Positions 1 to 8,468 of a stretch of DNA of 64,000 nucleotides are shown here, piece after piece (within the stretch, counting starts at the first letter, position 1; each line of letters begins with the position of its first letter). Origin of the DNA: Paenibacillus etheri (lineage in GTDB: Bacteria; Bacillota; Bacilli; Paenibacillales; Paenibacillaceae). The translations under genes were made by a program, and so were the position numbers. Location of the stretch: the NCBI RefSeq assembly GCF_001012825.1, contig NZ_LCZJ02000019.1:124001-188000 (forward strand). The letters are read 5' to 3'. The notes beneath the pieces are model-generated. The model was not told the DNA's origin. It saw nothing but the letters and a program-made list of their open reading frames with translations, and searched no databases.

Positions 1-751
1 TCTTGTTGCGAAAAACATGGCCAAAACTGGCATCGAAATCGTAACTAACGCTAAAGCTGAAAGTGCTGTACAGAACGACAAGGAAGTTACCGTGAAATAT
101 TCTGTCGGTGGCGAATCCAAAGAAGTTACTGCGGATTACTTGCTTGTGACTGTAGGCCGTCGTCCTAACACTGACGGTGAACTTGGTTTGGACCTGATCG
201 GTCTTGAGCTCGACGATCGCGGATTGATCAAAGTCGATCACCAAGGACGCACTAGCATCCCTAATATCTTCGCTATTGGTGACGTTGTTCCAGGTTTGGC
301 TTTGGCTCACAAGGCTTCTTACGAAGGTAAGATTGCTGCAGAAGCGATTGCAGGACTTACATCTGTTGTTGACTACAAAGTCATCCCAGCTGTTGTGTTC
401 ACAGATCCTGAGTGCTCTAGCGTAGGTTTGACTGAGAAAGAAGCGAAAGACAAAGGCTACAAAGTGAAAGCTGGTAAGTTCCCATTCGCAGGGAATGGTC
501 GCGCTGTATCTTTGAACAGCCCAGAAGGCTTCATCAAAATTGTTGCTAACTCCGAGAACAATCTTGTGCTTGGTGCACAAATCGTTGGTATCGAAGCTTC
601 CAACTTGATCGCTGAACTTGGTTTGGCTATTGAAATGGGCGCAACACTTGAAGATATCGCTTTGACAATTCATGCGCATCCAACCCTTGGCGAAATCGTC
701 ATGGAAGCTGCTGAATTGGTTGAAGGTCACCCAATTCACGTAATGAAATAA
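1..751 (+). CDS. lpdA: Dihydrolipoyl dehydrogenase (E3), C-terminal part
   Basis: This is the last ~250 residues of dihydrolipoyl dehydrogenase, the FAD enzyme that reoxidises lipoyl arms of 2-oxoacid dehydrogenase complexes with NAD+. The frame is open at the window edge, so the FAD-binding N-terminus and its redox disulfide lie upstream. Visible are the NAD-domain motif TVGRRPNTDG, the second FAD contact IPNIFAIGD, and the dimerisation domain ending in HAHPTLGE, whose His and Glu form the catalytic pair. Codon use is strongly biased, as in highly expressed genes. A strong terminator follows at once, so this is probably the last gene of a pdh-type operon; that operon is inferred. Confidence 0.93.
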   Translation, partial: LVAKNMAKTGIEIVTNAKAESAVQNDKEVTVKYSVGGESKEVTADYLLVTVGRRPNTDGELGLDLIGLELDDRGLIKVDHQGRTSIPNIFAIGDVVPGLALAHKASYEGKIAAEAIAGLTSVVDYKVIPAVVFTDPECSSVGLTEKEAKDKGYKVKAGKFPFAGNGRAVSLNSPEGFIKIVANSENNLVLGAQIVGIEASNLIAELGLAIEMGATLEDIALTIHAHPTLGEIVMEAAELVEGHPIHVMK

Positions 752-782
752 TTTCTCTACCAAATTGCTCTAGCAGGCACAG

Positions 783-815
783 AAAGGCGGAACGCATTTG
801 CGTTTCGCCTTTTTG
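783..815 (+). terminator. Intrinsic terminator after lpdA
   Basis: Bases 783-796 (AAAGGCGGAACGCA) pair with the complementary arm ending in CGCCTTTTT, with one G-U pair and a very short loop, followed by a T tract. It separates lpdA from the peptidase gene. Confidence 0.85.
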
Positions 816-840
816 AGTTTTCCATTTTTTTGAAAAGAGA

Positions 841-846
841 TATAAT
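841..846 (+). promoter_or_regulatory. Probable -10 box of the S66 peptidase gene
   Basis: A perfect TATAAT lies about 47 bases upstream of the start codon and just after the lpdA terminator. The -35 region 17 bases upstream (TTTTCC) is weak, so the promoter call rests mainly on the -10 box and its position. Confidence 0.45.
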
Positions 847-892
847 GGGAGGAGATGAAACAAGTTGAATGAATCTATTGTAGGGAGGATAA

Positions 893-1870
893 ATGATGAT
901 CCCAAATAAATTAAAGCCTGGTGATGAATTACGTATCATCTCACCTGCCAGAAGTCTGTCATTAATCGCAGCAGAACAAAGAAAAGTTGCCAAAGAACAG
1001 CTTCAAAAGTTAGGGTTTCGAATATCATTCTCCGTAAATTCCTTTGAGAAGGATGATTTTGTTTCCTCATCGATCGAATCTAGAATAGAGGATTTGCACG
1101 AAGCTTTTTTAGATCCGAACGTTAAAGGGATCCTTACGACCATTGGTGGCTTTAATAGCAATCAACTGCTACGTTATATTGACTATTCCATTATTGCAGA
1201 ACATCCTAAACGATTATGCGGGTATTCGGATATTACTGCTTTAAGTAATGCAATCTATGCTAAAACAGGATTAGTCACATATTCCGGTCCGCATTTTTCT
1301 ACCTTTGCGATGCTCCACGACAATGAATATACGATCGAACAATTCCGCAAGCTGATGATGGACAACAATGAAATAGTGGTGAGGGCATCGAAGCATTGGA
1401 GTGATGATGAGTGGTATTTAGATCAGGAGAACCGTGTGTTTATCAGAAATGAGGGCCCGTTCATTATCAATGATGGTGAAGCGAAGGGAACAATTGTCGG
1501 AGGCAACCTTTGTACTTTAAATCTTTTGCAGGGAACGGAGTATATGCCAAGTTTAAAAAATTCGATATTATTTCTAGAGGATGATTATGAGTCATCGCCT
1601 GTAACCTTTGATAGGGATTTACAATCGCTGATCCATCAACCAGATTTTCAGCATGTCAAAGGATTGGTTATTGGGAGGTTCCAACAAGGATCACGCATGA
1701 CTAAGGATCTGTTGATCAAAATCATAACTTCGAAAGAAGAGTTATCGGACATTCCAGTAGTTGCAGACGTGGACTTTGGACATACATCACCTATGATTAC
1801 TTTCCCAGTGGGTGGACAAGCTTCCCTACGTGCATATGGGGTTAGAGTAGAGTTAAAGATATCAGAGTAG
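893..1870 (+). CDS. S66 family peptidase (LD-carboxypeptidase / MccF-like)
   Basis: This is a serine peptidase of family S66, which holds muramoyl-tetrapeptide LD-carboxypeptidases and MccF-type enzymes that inactivate microcin C-like peptide-nucleotides. The N-terminus KLKPGDELRIISPARS is typical. The nucleophilic Ser is expected in GYSDITAL, the Glu of the Ser-Glu-His triad in LFLEDDYES, and the His in VDFGHTSPM. At 325 residues it has the usual family length and lacks a signal peptide, so it is cytoplasmic. Two adjacent ATGs follow AGGGAGG; the second (896) has better spacing and may be the true start. It stands alone after a terminator. Sequence alone does not separate peptidoglycan recycling from antibiotic self-protection. 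Confidence 0.88.
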   Translation: MMIPNKLKPGDELRIISPARSLSLIAAEQRKVAKEQLQKLGFRISFSVNSFEKDDFVSSSIESRIEDLHEAFLDPNVKGILTTIGGFNSNQLLRYIDYSIIAEHPKRLCGYSDITALSNAIYAKTGLVTYSGPHFSTFAMLHDNEYTIEQFRKLMMDNNEIVVRASKHWSDDEWYLDQENRVFIRNEGPFIINDGEAKGTIVGGNLCTLNLLQGTEYMPSLKNSILFLEDDYESSPVTFDRDLQSLIHQPDFQHVKGLVIGRFQQGSRMTKDLLIKIITSKEELSDIPVVADVDFGHTSPMITFPVGGQASLRAYGVRVELKISE

Positions 1871-2027
1871 TGGTGCAGTTGACTGATCTGAATCCATTAT
1901 CTGAAACTTGACTGCTGATTGAATGTGTAGCCATTATTAAATATATTTAAAAAATATCTTACCTTCTACAAAAATCGAATTTTTCAGATATAATATATGA
2001 GGTGAAATATTACGGAGGTGCAGTAAA

Positions 2028-3008
2028 TTGACGAATGAGTTAGAACAAACCTATTTGAATTTTCTACAATATATTTTAGATAATGGCGTGAAAAAAGAAG
2101 ATCGCACTGGAACAGGTACAATGAGTGTATTTGGTTATCAAATGCGATTTGATTTATCAAAAGGCTTCCCGTTATTTACAACAAAACGGACTCCGTTCCG
2201 TTTAATCGCAAGTGAATTATTATGGTTTATTAAAGGCGACACAAACATCCGTTATTTATTGAAAAATAATAACCATATCTGGGATGAATGGGCATTCAAA
2301 AGATGGGTTGAGTCAGACGAATATACGGGTCCAGATATGACAGATTTCGGAAATCGTTGTTTAGCTGATGAAGATTTCAATCAAGTTTATCAAGCAGAGA
2401 TGAAAGCATTTTGTGATCGTGTCCTAGAAGATGATGAGTTCGCAGTGAAACATGGCGACCTAGGGAATATTTACGGTAAGCAATGGCGAAATTGGACATC
2501 TTCTACTGGTGAATCCATTGACCAATTACAAGATGTTATTCATCAGATCAAAACGAATCCTGATTCTCGTCGCTTAATTGTAAGTGCATGGAACCCGGAA
2601 GATGTTATAAATGCTGGGGCAAAAGGGAGTAAAGCAGCGTTACCTCCATGCCACGTTATGTTCCAGTTCTACGTTGCAAATGGTAAATTAAGCTGTCACT
2701 TGCTGCAACGCAGTGCTGACTCTTTTCTTGGAGCTAACTTCAATATCCCGTCTTACTCATTACTTACACATTTAATAGCACATGAGTGTGGTCTAGAAGT
2801 AGGCGAGTTTGTATATAGCATTAGTGATGCACATATTTATTCAAACCATGTTGAGCAAGTAAAGGAGCAATTATCAAGAGACTTAAGACCATTGCCTACA
2901 TTGGTTATTAATTCAAATAAGAAATCACTTTTTGATATCGAGCTGGAAGACCTTGTCATTGAAGGGTACAATCCGCATCCTTCGATAAAAGCGCCGATCG
3001 CAGTATAA
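2028..3008 (+). CDS. thyA: Thymidylate synthase
   Basis: This enzyme methylates dUMP to dTMP using 5,10-methylene-tetrahydrofolate. The catalytic Cys is residue 208 in [12 protein letters not shown], and [16 protein letters not shown] and the C-terminal [10 protein letters not shown] are folate/dUMP-binding signatures. At 326 residues it is the long ThyA form with the ~50-residue insertion (about residues 90-140) seen in lactobacilli and some bacilli, against ~264 in E. coli. The start is TTG, supported by ACGGAGGTG about eight bases upstream. Leucine codons are mostly TTA, unlike gltD downstream. The dihydrofolate reductase gene follows 57 bases later, a classic pairing because ThyA produces the dihydrofolate that DfrA recycles. 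Confidence 0.97.
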   Translation: MTNELEQTYLNFLQYILDNGVKKEDRTGTGTMSVFGYQMRFDLSKGFPLFTTKRTPFRLIASELLWFIKGDTNIRYLLKNNNHIWDEWAFKRWVESDEYTGPDMTDFGNRCLADEDFNQVYQAEMKAFCDRVLEDDEFAVKHGDLGNIYGKQWRNWTSSTGESIDQLQDVIHQIKTNPDSRRLIVSAWNPEDVINAGAKGSKAALPPCHVMFQFYVANGKLSCHLLQRSADSFLGANFNIPSYSLLTHLIAHECGLEVGEFVYSISDAHIYSNHVEQVKEQLSRDLRPLPTLVINSNKKSLFDIELEDLVIEGYNPHPSIKAPIAV

Positions 3009-3065
3009 TTTAATTGTTATAAATCAAGATTTTTTGATCTTTATATGTAGGAAGGAGCGTGTTTC

Positions 3066-3557
3066 ATGAGTATCAGCTTAATATGGGCGATGGGCACCAA
3101 TCATGTTATTGGAAAAGACAATGATATGCCTTGGCATTTACCGCTAGATTTCGCTTATTTCAAAGCAGAAACACTGGGGAAGAGAATGCTTATGGGCCGC
3201 AAAACGTGGGATTCGCTCGGAGGGAAGCCTCTAAAAGGCAGAACAAGCTTAATTATGACAAGAGGTACTGATTATGCTCCTGAAGGTGCAGAGGTTGTAC
3301 ACACGCTTGAGGAAGCTCTCAGTGAGGGTAGGAAAGACGATGAGCTGATGGTAATCGGTGGTGCGGAAATCTACAAGCTGATGTTGCCATATGCTGACAA
3401 GTTGATGTTAACGCAAATTGAACAGGATTTTGAAGGGAATACCCGGTTTCCTGATATTGACTGGAGTGTGTGGAAAGAGGTTTCCAACAAGAAGGGAATT
3501 CGTGATGAAAAGAATCCGTATGATTACCGTTTTCTTGTTTATGAACGTACGGAATAG
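3066..3557 (+). CDS. dfrA: Dihydrofolate reductase
   Basis: This is NADPH-dependent dihydrofolate reductase, 163 residues, the usual chromosomal size. Diagnostic motifs are the N-terminal IWAMGTNHVIGKDNDMPWHL, the catalytic Asp in LPLDFAYFK, the NADPH-binding MGRKTWDSL, and VIGGAEIYKLMLPYAD. The start ATG has AGGAAGGAG seven bases upstream. It lies just behind thyA and is likely co-transcribed, closing the folate cycle for dTMP synthesis. It is the target of trimethoprim; nothing marks it as a mobile resistance variant. Confidence 0.96.
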   Translation: MSISLIWAMGTNHVIGKDNDMPWHLPLDFAYFKAETLGKRMLMGRKTWDSLGGKPLKGRTSLIMTRGTDYAPEGAEVVHTLEEALSEGRKDDELMVIGGAEIYKLMLPYADKLMLTQIEQDFEGNTRFPDIDWSVWKEVSNKKGIRDEKNPYDYRFLVYERTE

Positions 3558-3617
3558 CAATAAAACGTTTTCTCTGACATAACATGTGAAATAGTACAAA
3601 AAATCAGTAGATTAATC

Positions 3618-3652
3618 CATTACTGTGCAAAAGTAATGAGTGCTACTATAAT
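3618..3652 (+). promoter_or_regulatory. Candidate gltD promoter with overlapping inverted repeat
   Basis: A TATAAT box at 3647-3652 lies 17 bases after the weak -35 sequence TGTGCA. A perfect 7-bp inverted repeat, CATTACT (3618-3624) and AGTAATG (3632-3638), brackets the -35 region, a position suited to an operator. The regulator is unknown; the site does not match the TnrA consensus. Confidence 0.4.
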
Positions 3653-3787
3653 TAAAATTAGAAATGATAATCTACAGGTATAGAATGTGCAGGTACTTCA
3701 TTGCGCTGCTCACGACCATTTGAAGCCGCAATATGCTACAATGTACTATACTTCAACACGAAGAGAACGGATGGGGGAAACGTAATC

Positions 3788-5275
3788 ATGTCTACACCTA
3801 CAGGTTTTATGGAGTATAAGCGGCAGCTCCCAGGTGATCGGGATCCTGAGCAGCGGGTAAAAGACTGGGAGGAGTTCCACCATCATTTATCCGAGGACGA
3901 GCTTCAGACACAAGGAGCGCGCTGCATGGATTGCGGAACTCCTTATTGCCATACAGGAATTGATATGGCTGGAGGAACCTCGGGTTGTCCAGTTCACAAT
4001 CTAATTCCAGAGTGGAATAATTTGGTGTACCGCGGACTCTGGAAAGAAGCATTGGAACGTCTGCATAAGACGAATAATTTTCCTGAATTCACTGGAAGTA
4101 TTTGTCCGGCTCCTTGCGAAGGCTCTTGCACAGTAGGGCTAATTGGACAGCCGGTAACCATTAAGACCATTGAGCTAGCTATTATTGATAAGGGTTTTGA
4201 AGAAGGCTGGGTTGTACCTAATCCTCCAGAGAAACGTACAGGCAAGAAGATTGCAATCGTAGGCTCTGGGCCTGCTGGACTCGCAGCAGCTGCACAACTT
4301 AATAAGGCTGGACATAATGTAACTGTATTTGAACGCAGTGACCGCATTGGCGGGCTGCTCACATATGGCATTCCCACTATGAAACTCGATAAGAGAGTTG
4401 TGCAACGTCGTGTCGATTTATTAGCCGCAGAAGGTATCAATTTTGTAGTGAATACAGAGATTGGCAAAGATATTCCTGCGCAACAGCTTGTTGATGAGTA
4501 TGATGCGGTCGTTCTTTGTGGTGGAGCTACTAAAGCACGTCGCTTTAACGTTGAAGGTAGTGAGCTTAAGGGTGTTATGTATGCCATGGACTATTTAAAT
4601 GGTACGATTAAGAGCTATTTGAATTCCAATCTTGAGGATGGCAACTATGTATCCGCTGAAGGTAAAGACGTGATCGTCTTGGGCGGTGGGGATACGGGTT
4701 CTGACTGTGTTGCCACTGCGCTTCGTCATGGCTGCAGCAGTATCACTCAATTTGGTACACATGAAAAAGCCCCATTGCAACGTGATCCGATAGCTAATCC
4801 TTGGCCACAATTCCCGAATGTATACACTCTGGATTATGCGCAAGAAGAAGCTAAAGCGATTTTTGGGGATGATCCGCGTGAGTTCTCTATCATGACCACT
4901 AAATTTGTTGGTGATGAAGAGGGGAACTTGAAAGAACTTCACACCGTACAGATCCGCCGGATCGTGGATGAGACAGGTCGTAAGATCTACCAACCGGTTC
5001 CAGGCACCGAAGCTATATACCCTGCTCAAATTGCTCTGATTGCCATTGGTTTTGATGGCCCAGAACAAGATATTATTCAGGAGCTTGATCTTGAGACAGA
5101 CCGTCGTTCAAATGTGAAAGCACGTTATGGTAAATTCAATACGAACGTAGATAAAGTGTTTGCTGCTGGCGATATGCGCCGTGGTCAAAGCTTGGTTGTT
5201 TGGGCCATTAACGAAGGTCGCGAAGCAGCACGTGAAGTGGATAAATACCTGATGGGGTCAACCGTTCTTGTTTAG
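3788..5275 (+). CDS. gltD: Glutamate synthase small subunit (NADPH-dependent)
   Basis: This is the beta subunit of glutamate synthase, which feeds NADPH electrons to the GltB/GltA subunit that makes glutamate from glutamine and 2-oxoglutarate. Two N-terminal Cys clusters (CMDCGTPYC near residue 47 and CPAPCEGSC near residue 110) bind Fe-S centres. An FAD-binding GSGPAGLAAA (about residue 155) and a second Rossmann motif, VLGGGDTGSDC, follow. The start ATG (MSTPTGFMEYKR) is chosen because GATGGGGGAAACG precedes it; the frame stays open 87 bases further upstream but without a ribosome site. No large subunit lies beside it, so the partner must be elsewhere, or this is a stand-alone GltD-like oxidoreductase. 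Length, 495 residues, is normal. Confidence 0.94.
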   Translation: MSTPTGFMEYKRQLPGDRDPEQRVKDWEEFHHHLSEDELQTQGARCMDCGTPYCHTGIDMAGGTSGCPVHNLIPEWNNLVYRGLWKEALERLHKTNNFPEFTGSICPAPCEGSCTVGLIGQPVTIKTIELAIIDKGFEEGWVVPNPPEKRTGKKIAIVGSGPAGLAAAAQLNKAGHNVTVFERSDRIGGLLTYGIPTMKLDKRVVQRRVDLLAAEGINFVVNTEIGKDIPAQQLVDEYDAVVLCGGATKARRFNVEGSELKGVMYAMDYLNGTIKSYLNSNLEDGNYVSAEGKDVIVLGGGDTGSDCVATALRHGCSSITQFGTHEKAPLQRDPIANPWPQFPNVYTLDYAQEEAKAIFGDDPREFSIMTTKFVGDEEGNLKELHTVQIRRIVDETGRKIYQPVPGTEAIYPAQIALIAIGFDGPEQDIIQELDLETDRRSNVKARYGKFNTNVDKVFAAGDMRRGQSLVVWAINEGREAAREVDKYLMGSTVLV

Positions 5276-5300
5276 GTCATTAGGATAATAATTGCTTAAG

Positions 5301-5345
5301 AAGCCGTTTCTCCAGTAGTTTATCTGCTGGAGAAACGGTTTTTTA
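5301..5345 (+). terminator. Intrinsic terminator after gltD
   Basis: The arm GCCGTTTCTCCAG pairs with CTGGAGAAACGGT around a ~10-base loop and is followed by a T tract. Confidence 0.88.
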
Positions 5346-5357
5346 ATAAAGCGATGC

Positions 5358-5386
5358 TTGACGTAGATATCAGTATCATATAAATT
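5358..5386 (+). promoter_or_regulatory. Candidate promoter of the proS leader
   Basis: TTGACG at 5358-5363 is a near-consensus -35 box. A TATAAATT stretch lies 15-17 bases downstream. It would place the transcript start just before the T-box stem I. Confidence 0.45.
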
Positions 5387-5394
5387 AAATACAT

Positions 5395-5662
5395 TATCAC
5401 ATGATAAAAGCATTGACCAAGGATCTACGATTCAAGAAGCGTTAGAACAGAGAGGGAACCCACCGGGTGAAAGGTTCCTCAAACACGTGTGAGTGGTATC
5501 CTGCCTTGGTAGCTGTAGCGATAGTATCTACTAACCTGCTACCGGAATCGACCGTTATCCGATTTGAGAATTGCCAAATCAGAATGGATTGTATGTTGAG
5601 CTGGCAGTTGAATAAGGGTGGTATCACGACACATTCGTCCCTGACGAATGTGTCTTTTTGCA
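5395..5662 (+). promoter_or_regulatory. T-box leader (tRNA-Pro sensing) of proS
   Basis: The leader carries the conserved T-box sequence AAGGGTGGTATCACG (5614-5628), followed directly by an intrinsic terminator hairpin (GACACATTCGTC / GACGAATGTGTC plus T tract, 5629-5659). Upstream, ACCAAG (5414-5419) pairs with CTTGGT (5505-5510) to close stem I. Inside its 3' side lies CCU followed by a purine (5500-5503), a fitting proline specifier codon. In this family uncharged tRNA pairs with the specifier and T-box and stabilises an antiterminator, so proS is expressed when tRNA-Pro is undercharged. The specifier assignment is inferred by hand folding. Confidence 0.9.
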
Positions 5663-5694
5663 TTTAGAGAGATAATTTCTGGGGAGGCGTTAAG

Positions 5695-7407
5695 ATGCGA
5701 CAAAGCAATTTATTATTAACAACACTGCGTGAGGTGCCTTCGGAGGCGGAGACAATCAGTCATCAGTTATTGCTGCGTGCGGGGTATATCCGTCAATTAG
5801 CTGCCGGAGTGTATACCTATTTACCACTTGGTCGGCGGGTTCTGCGGAAGATAGAAACGATTGTGAGAGAAGAAATGGATCATTCCGGAACGCAGGAGAT
5901 TTTAATGCCATCTATGCAGCCTGCAGAACTATGGAAAGAATCAGAACGATATGATGTCTATGGCAAGGAGTTGATGACTTTTAAGGATCGTCATGAGCGG
6001 GAATTCATACTCGGTCCAACACATGAAGAAGTAGTAACCTCACTTGTACGGAATGAGATCAGCTCCTATCGTAAGCTACCTGTTACCGTTTATCAGATTC
6101 AGACTAAGTTTCGGGATGAACGGCGACCACGTTCTGGATTGCTAAGAGGTAGAGAGTTCTTGATGAAGGATGCGTACTCTTTTGACATAAGCTTAGAAGG
6201 ACTTGACAAATCATACCTTCAAATGTTTGATGCTTATCACCAGATTTTTAAGCGATGTGGTCTGAATTTCAGAGCTGTTCAAGCCGATTCTGGAGCAATT
6301 GGTGGGGAAGGCGGGAGCCATGAATTTATGGCACTGGCTGATATCGGGGAGGATACGATTGCAGTATGTTCCTCTTGCGATTATGCGGCCAATCTGGAGC
6401 AGGCAGAAGCCATACAGCCTATTAAGAAAGAATTGAACCTCGAGCTACCTGTATTAGAGAAATTCCACACCCCTAATCTTCGAACTATTAATCAACTAGA
6501 GCAGGAGCTGGAGATTCAGCCAGAGCAGATTATGAAAACATTGATCTATGAAGGTAGCGGACAATTCTTTGCTGTAGTGGTTCGAGGAGATCATGAAGTC
6601 AATGAGATAAAAGTGAGTAAATATATCGGTGCGGCGGAGATCGGGCTTGCTGACTATGATGCTGTGAAATCCTTAACGGGCGTAGAGAGCGGGTTTGTGG
6701 GTCCAGTGGGTCTTCAAATAACTGTACTGGTTGATGCCGCAGTGGCTGAGATGATACAAGGTACGACGGGAGCAGGAGAAAAAGATTATCACTACCGTAA
6801 TGTCGTACCTGGCAGAGATTTTGAGCTTGAACATGTAGGGGATTTTCGTAATGTAGCAGAAGGAGAAGGTTGTCCACACTGTGAGGATGGCATATTGCAT
6901 TTTGAACAAGGAATAGAAGTTGGGCATGTCTTTAAACTAGGTACCAAATACAGCGAGAAGCTTGAAGCTTCCTTTTTAGATCGTTCTGGCAAGAGTCAGC
7001 CTATGATCATGGGTTGTTACGGAATTGGGATCTCACGTCTATTATCCGCGATTGTAGAACAGAATCATGATGATCAAGGAATAATGTGGCCAGTTGCATT
7101 GGCACCTTATCAGGTTCATATTTTGATGATGTCCGTTAAGGACTCGGGGCAACTGGCAGTTGCAGAGGAGCTTTATAATCAACTTACTAAGCTCGGTATT
7201 GAGACGCTGCTGGACGATAGGGATGAACGTGCTGGCGTTAAATTTAAGGATTCAAGCTTGATTGGTATACCCGTAACGCTTGTGGTCGGTAAGGAAGCAG
7301 CACAAGGTAGGGTGGAATATCTAGAAAGAACCTCAGCGGGTAAAGAGACCTTAGAAATATTCGAAGCGGTTTCTCATATCCAAGAATTCTTCTCGCAGCT
7401 GAATTAA
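5695..7407 (+). CDS. proS: Prolyl-tRNA synthetase, bacterial type
   Basis: This class II aminoacyl-tRNA synthetase charges tRNA-Pro. Motif 2 appears as QTKFRDERRPRSGLLRGREF (about residues 138-157) and motif 3 as GCYGIGISRL. The stretch of about residues 225-400 is the insertion (editing) domain that clears Ala-tRNA-Pro in bacterial-type ProRS, and the C-terminal anticodon-binding domain contains LLDDRDERAGVKFKD. At 570 residues it has the standard length. The ATG is preceded by GGGGAGG. It is under its own T-box leader and appears monocistronic, with a convergent gene starting 11 bases after its stop. Confidence 0.97.
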   Translation: MRQSNLLLTTLREVPSEAETISHQLLLRAGYIRQLAAGVYTYLPLGRRVLRKIETIVREEMDHSGTQEILMPSMQPAELWKESERYDVYGKELMTFKDRHEREFILGPTHEEVVTSLVRNEISSYRKLPVTVYQIQTKFRDERRPRSGLLRGREFLMKDAYSFDISLEGLDKSYLQMFDAYHQIFKRCGLNFRAVQADSGAIGGEGGSHEFMALADIGEDTIAVCSSCDYAANLEQAEAIQPIKKELNLELPVLEKFHTPNLRTINQLEQELEIQPEQIMKTLIYEGSGQFFAVVVRGDHEVNEIKVSKYIGAAEIGLADYDAVKSLTGVESGFVGPVGLQITVLVDAAVAEMIQGTTGAGEKDYHYRNVVPGRDFELEHVGDFRNVAEGEGCPHCEDGILHFEQGIEVGHVFKLGTKYSEKLEASFLDRSGKSQPMIMGCYGIGISRLLSAIVEQNHDDQGIMWPVALAPYQVHILMMSVKDSGQLAVAEELYNQLTKLGIETLLDDRDERAGVKFKDSSLIGIPVTLVVGKEAAQGRVEYLERTSAGKETLEIFEAVSHIQEFFSQLN

Positions 7408-7418
7408 ATTTCTATAAC

Positions 7419-8282
7419 TCAAACCGAAAGCCATTGATCAGGGCGGGAAAGTGCTGGCGGTAATTTTGTGAGATCATCGCCTTTAGCAGCATTAATCTGA
7501 CCCTGAGTTAGAAAAATGCTCTCTGAAAGATCAGCGCCTCTAAGGTCAGTATCACGGAAATCTGCACCAATGAGATCAGCACCTCTAAGATCAGCGCCTC
7601 TAAGGTCTGCGGCAATCAGATAAGCACCTCTCAAGTTGGCACCCCTGAGATCAGCCCCTTTGAGGTTAGCACCAATAAGATCAGCACCTCGGCTGAAAGT
7701 TCTCGAAGATTTTTTTAGTTTGCGACGGGCTTCAGTACGTACAAGCTCACTGACTTGCAGCAGCAACAGATTTATTTTTGCTCGATGAGCGTCAACATTC
7801 ACTTTCAATAAAGAATCAGGACTGAGCAAAGTGTGTTGTACCGTCTCATCGAGTGCTGTTTGCAGCTCAACATGTATTGAATAGGTTATATCTAAGTTCA
7901 ATGATTCATTTAAGTACCATAGCAATTCGTGTAAATGCCACATGGCCGGAAATACCTCGAACATTTGCTTCGCAGTTTTTGGATTCTTCCGCCAGTCCTC
8001 ACCAGTATAAGTTACCTGAGAGAGCTTCTGCCCAGCGCCAAAACAATCATATACAGTACACCCGCGAAATCCAAGCGTTCTTAAATCTGAGTGTACACCA
8101 CAGCGAAAGTCTGATTGTAGGTTATGACACGGCTGGCCAGCAGCTTTATCCATACCAAAATCAACTGAAGCTGAAAAAGGGAGTGCGGCACAGCACAAAC
8201 CAAAGCAGTTCTCACATTCTGCTTTTAGATAGTGGCCATTTCTGTCCGTAAAAGGTTCTGTAAATTTATGATTCTCAGACAC
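7419..8282 (-). CDS. Pentapeptide-repeat protein with Cys-rich N-terminal domain
   Basis: The C-terminal part (about residues 195-262) consists of about 13 tandem A(D/N)LxG pentapeptides such as [13 protein letters not shown], which fold as a right-handed quadrilateral beta helix. The N-terminal ~85 residues hold eight cysteines at about positions 23, 26, 30, 31, 52, 61, 75 and 80, including CENCFGLCC, suggesting a metal or Fe-S site. The middle is probably helical. The start is GTG, with GGAGGA eight bases upstream. Some pentapeptide proteins mimic DNA and protect gyrase, but nothing here shows that role. The divergent neighbour is topB, a topoisomerase gene, which is suggestive only. Confidence 0.85.
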   Translation of the reverse strand: MSENHKFTEPFTDRNGHYLKAECENCFGLCCAALPFSASVDFGMDKAAGQPCHNLQSDFRCGVHSDLRTLGFRGCTVYDCFGAGQKLSQVTYTGEDWRKNPKTAKQMFEVFPAMWHLHELLWYLNESLNLDITYSIHVELQTALDETVQHTLLSPDSLLKVNVDAHRAKINLLLLQVSELVRTEARRKLKKSSRTFSRGADLIGANLKGADLRGANLRGAYLIAADLRGADLRGADLIGADFRDTDLRGADLSESIFLTQGQINAAKGDDLTKLPPALSRPDQWLSV

Positions 8283-8385
8283 GTATTGATTCCTCCGATA
8301 TATAAAACTCGTTTACCAAACTATTCTAATTCATAGAAAAGACTAAGGGAAGTCTGAATTTTTCCAAAGCCTACTAACCAATCCA

Positions 8386-8414
8386 TTAAAAAAAACCGAG
8401 GTTAATGTTATAAT
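8386..8414 (+). promoter_or_regulatory. Candidate topB promoter
   Basis: TATAAT at 8409-8414 is spaced 17 bases from TTAAAA at 8386-8391. It lies about 55 bases upstream of the topB start, in the divergent region shared with the pentapeptide-repeat gene. Confidence 0.45.
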
Positions 8415-8468
8415 AGAATACTGGACGCATTTTGGACTTAAGAACGAAAAGGTAAGGAGCGATTGTTT

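Noticed and set aside
2028-3557. thyA-dfrA as a trimethoprim-resistance cassette
   Set aside because: Both genes have normal chromosomal family features and no recombination site or mobile element beside them; the TTA-rich thyA codons alone are weak evidence.
3701-3787. Longer gltD with 29 extra N-terminal residues
   Set aside because: The upstream ATG has no ribosome site, and the residues do not resemble GltD, whereas the ATG at 3788 has a good one.
3994-4587. 197-codon open frame antisense to gltD
   Set aside because: Low-complexity Ser/Ala/Pro-rich translation typical of a complementary-strand shadow.
4595-5068. 157-codon open frame antisense to gltD
   Set aside because: It lies wholly within a well-supported gene, has no ribosome site and no recognisable domain.
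5467-5667. Short frames on both strands between gltD and proS
   Set aside because: They coincide with the T-box leader RNA, whose conserved structure explains the sequence.
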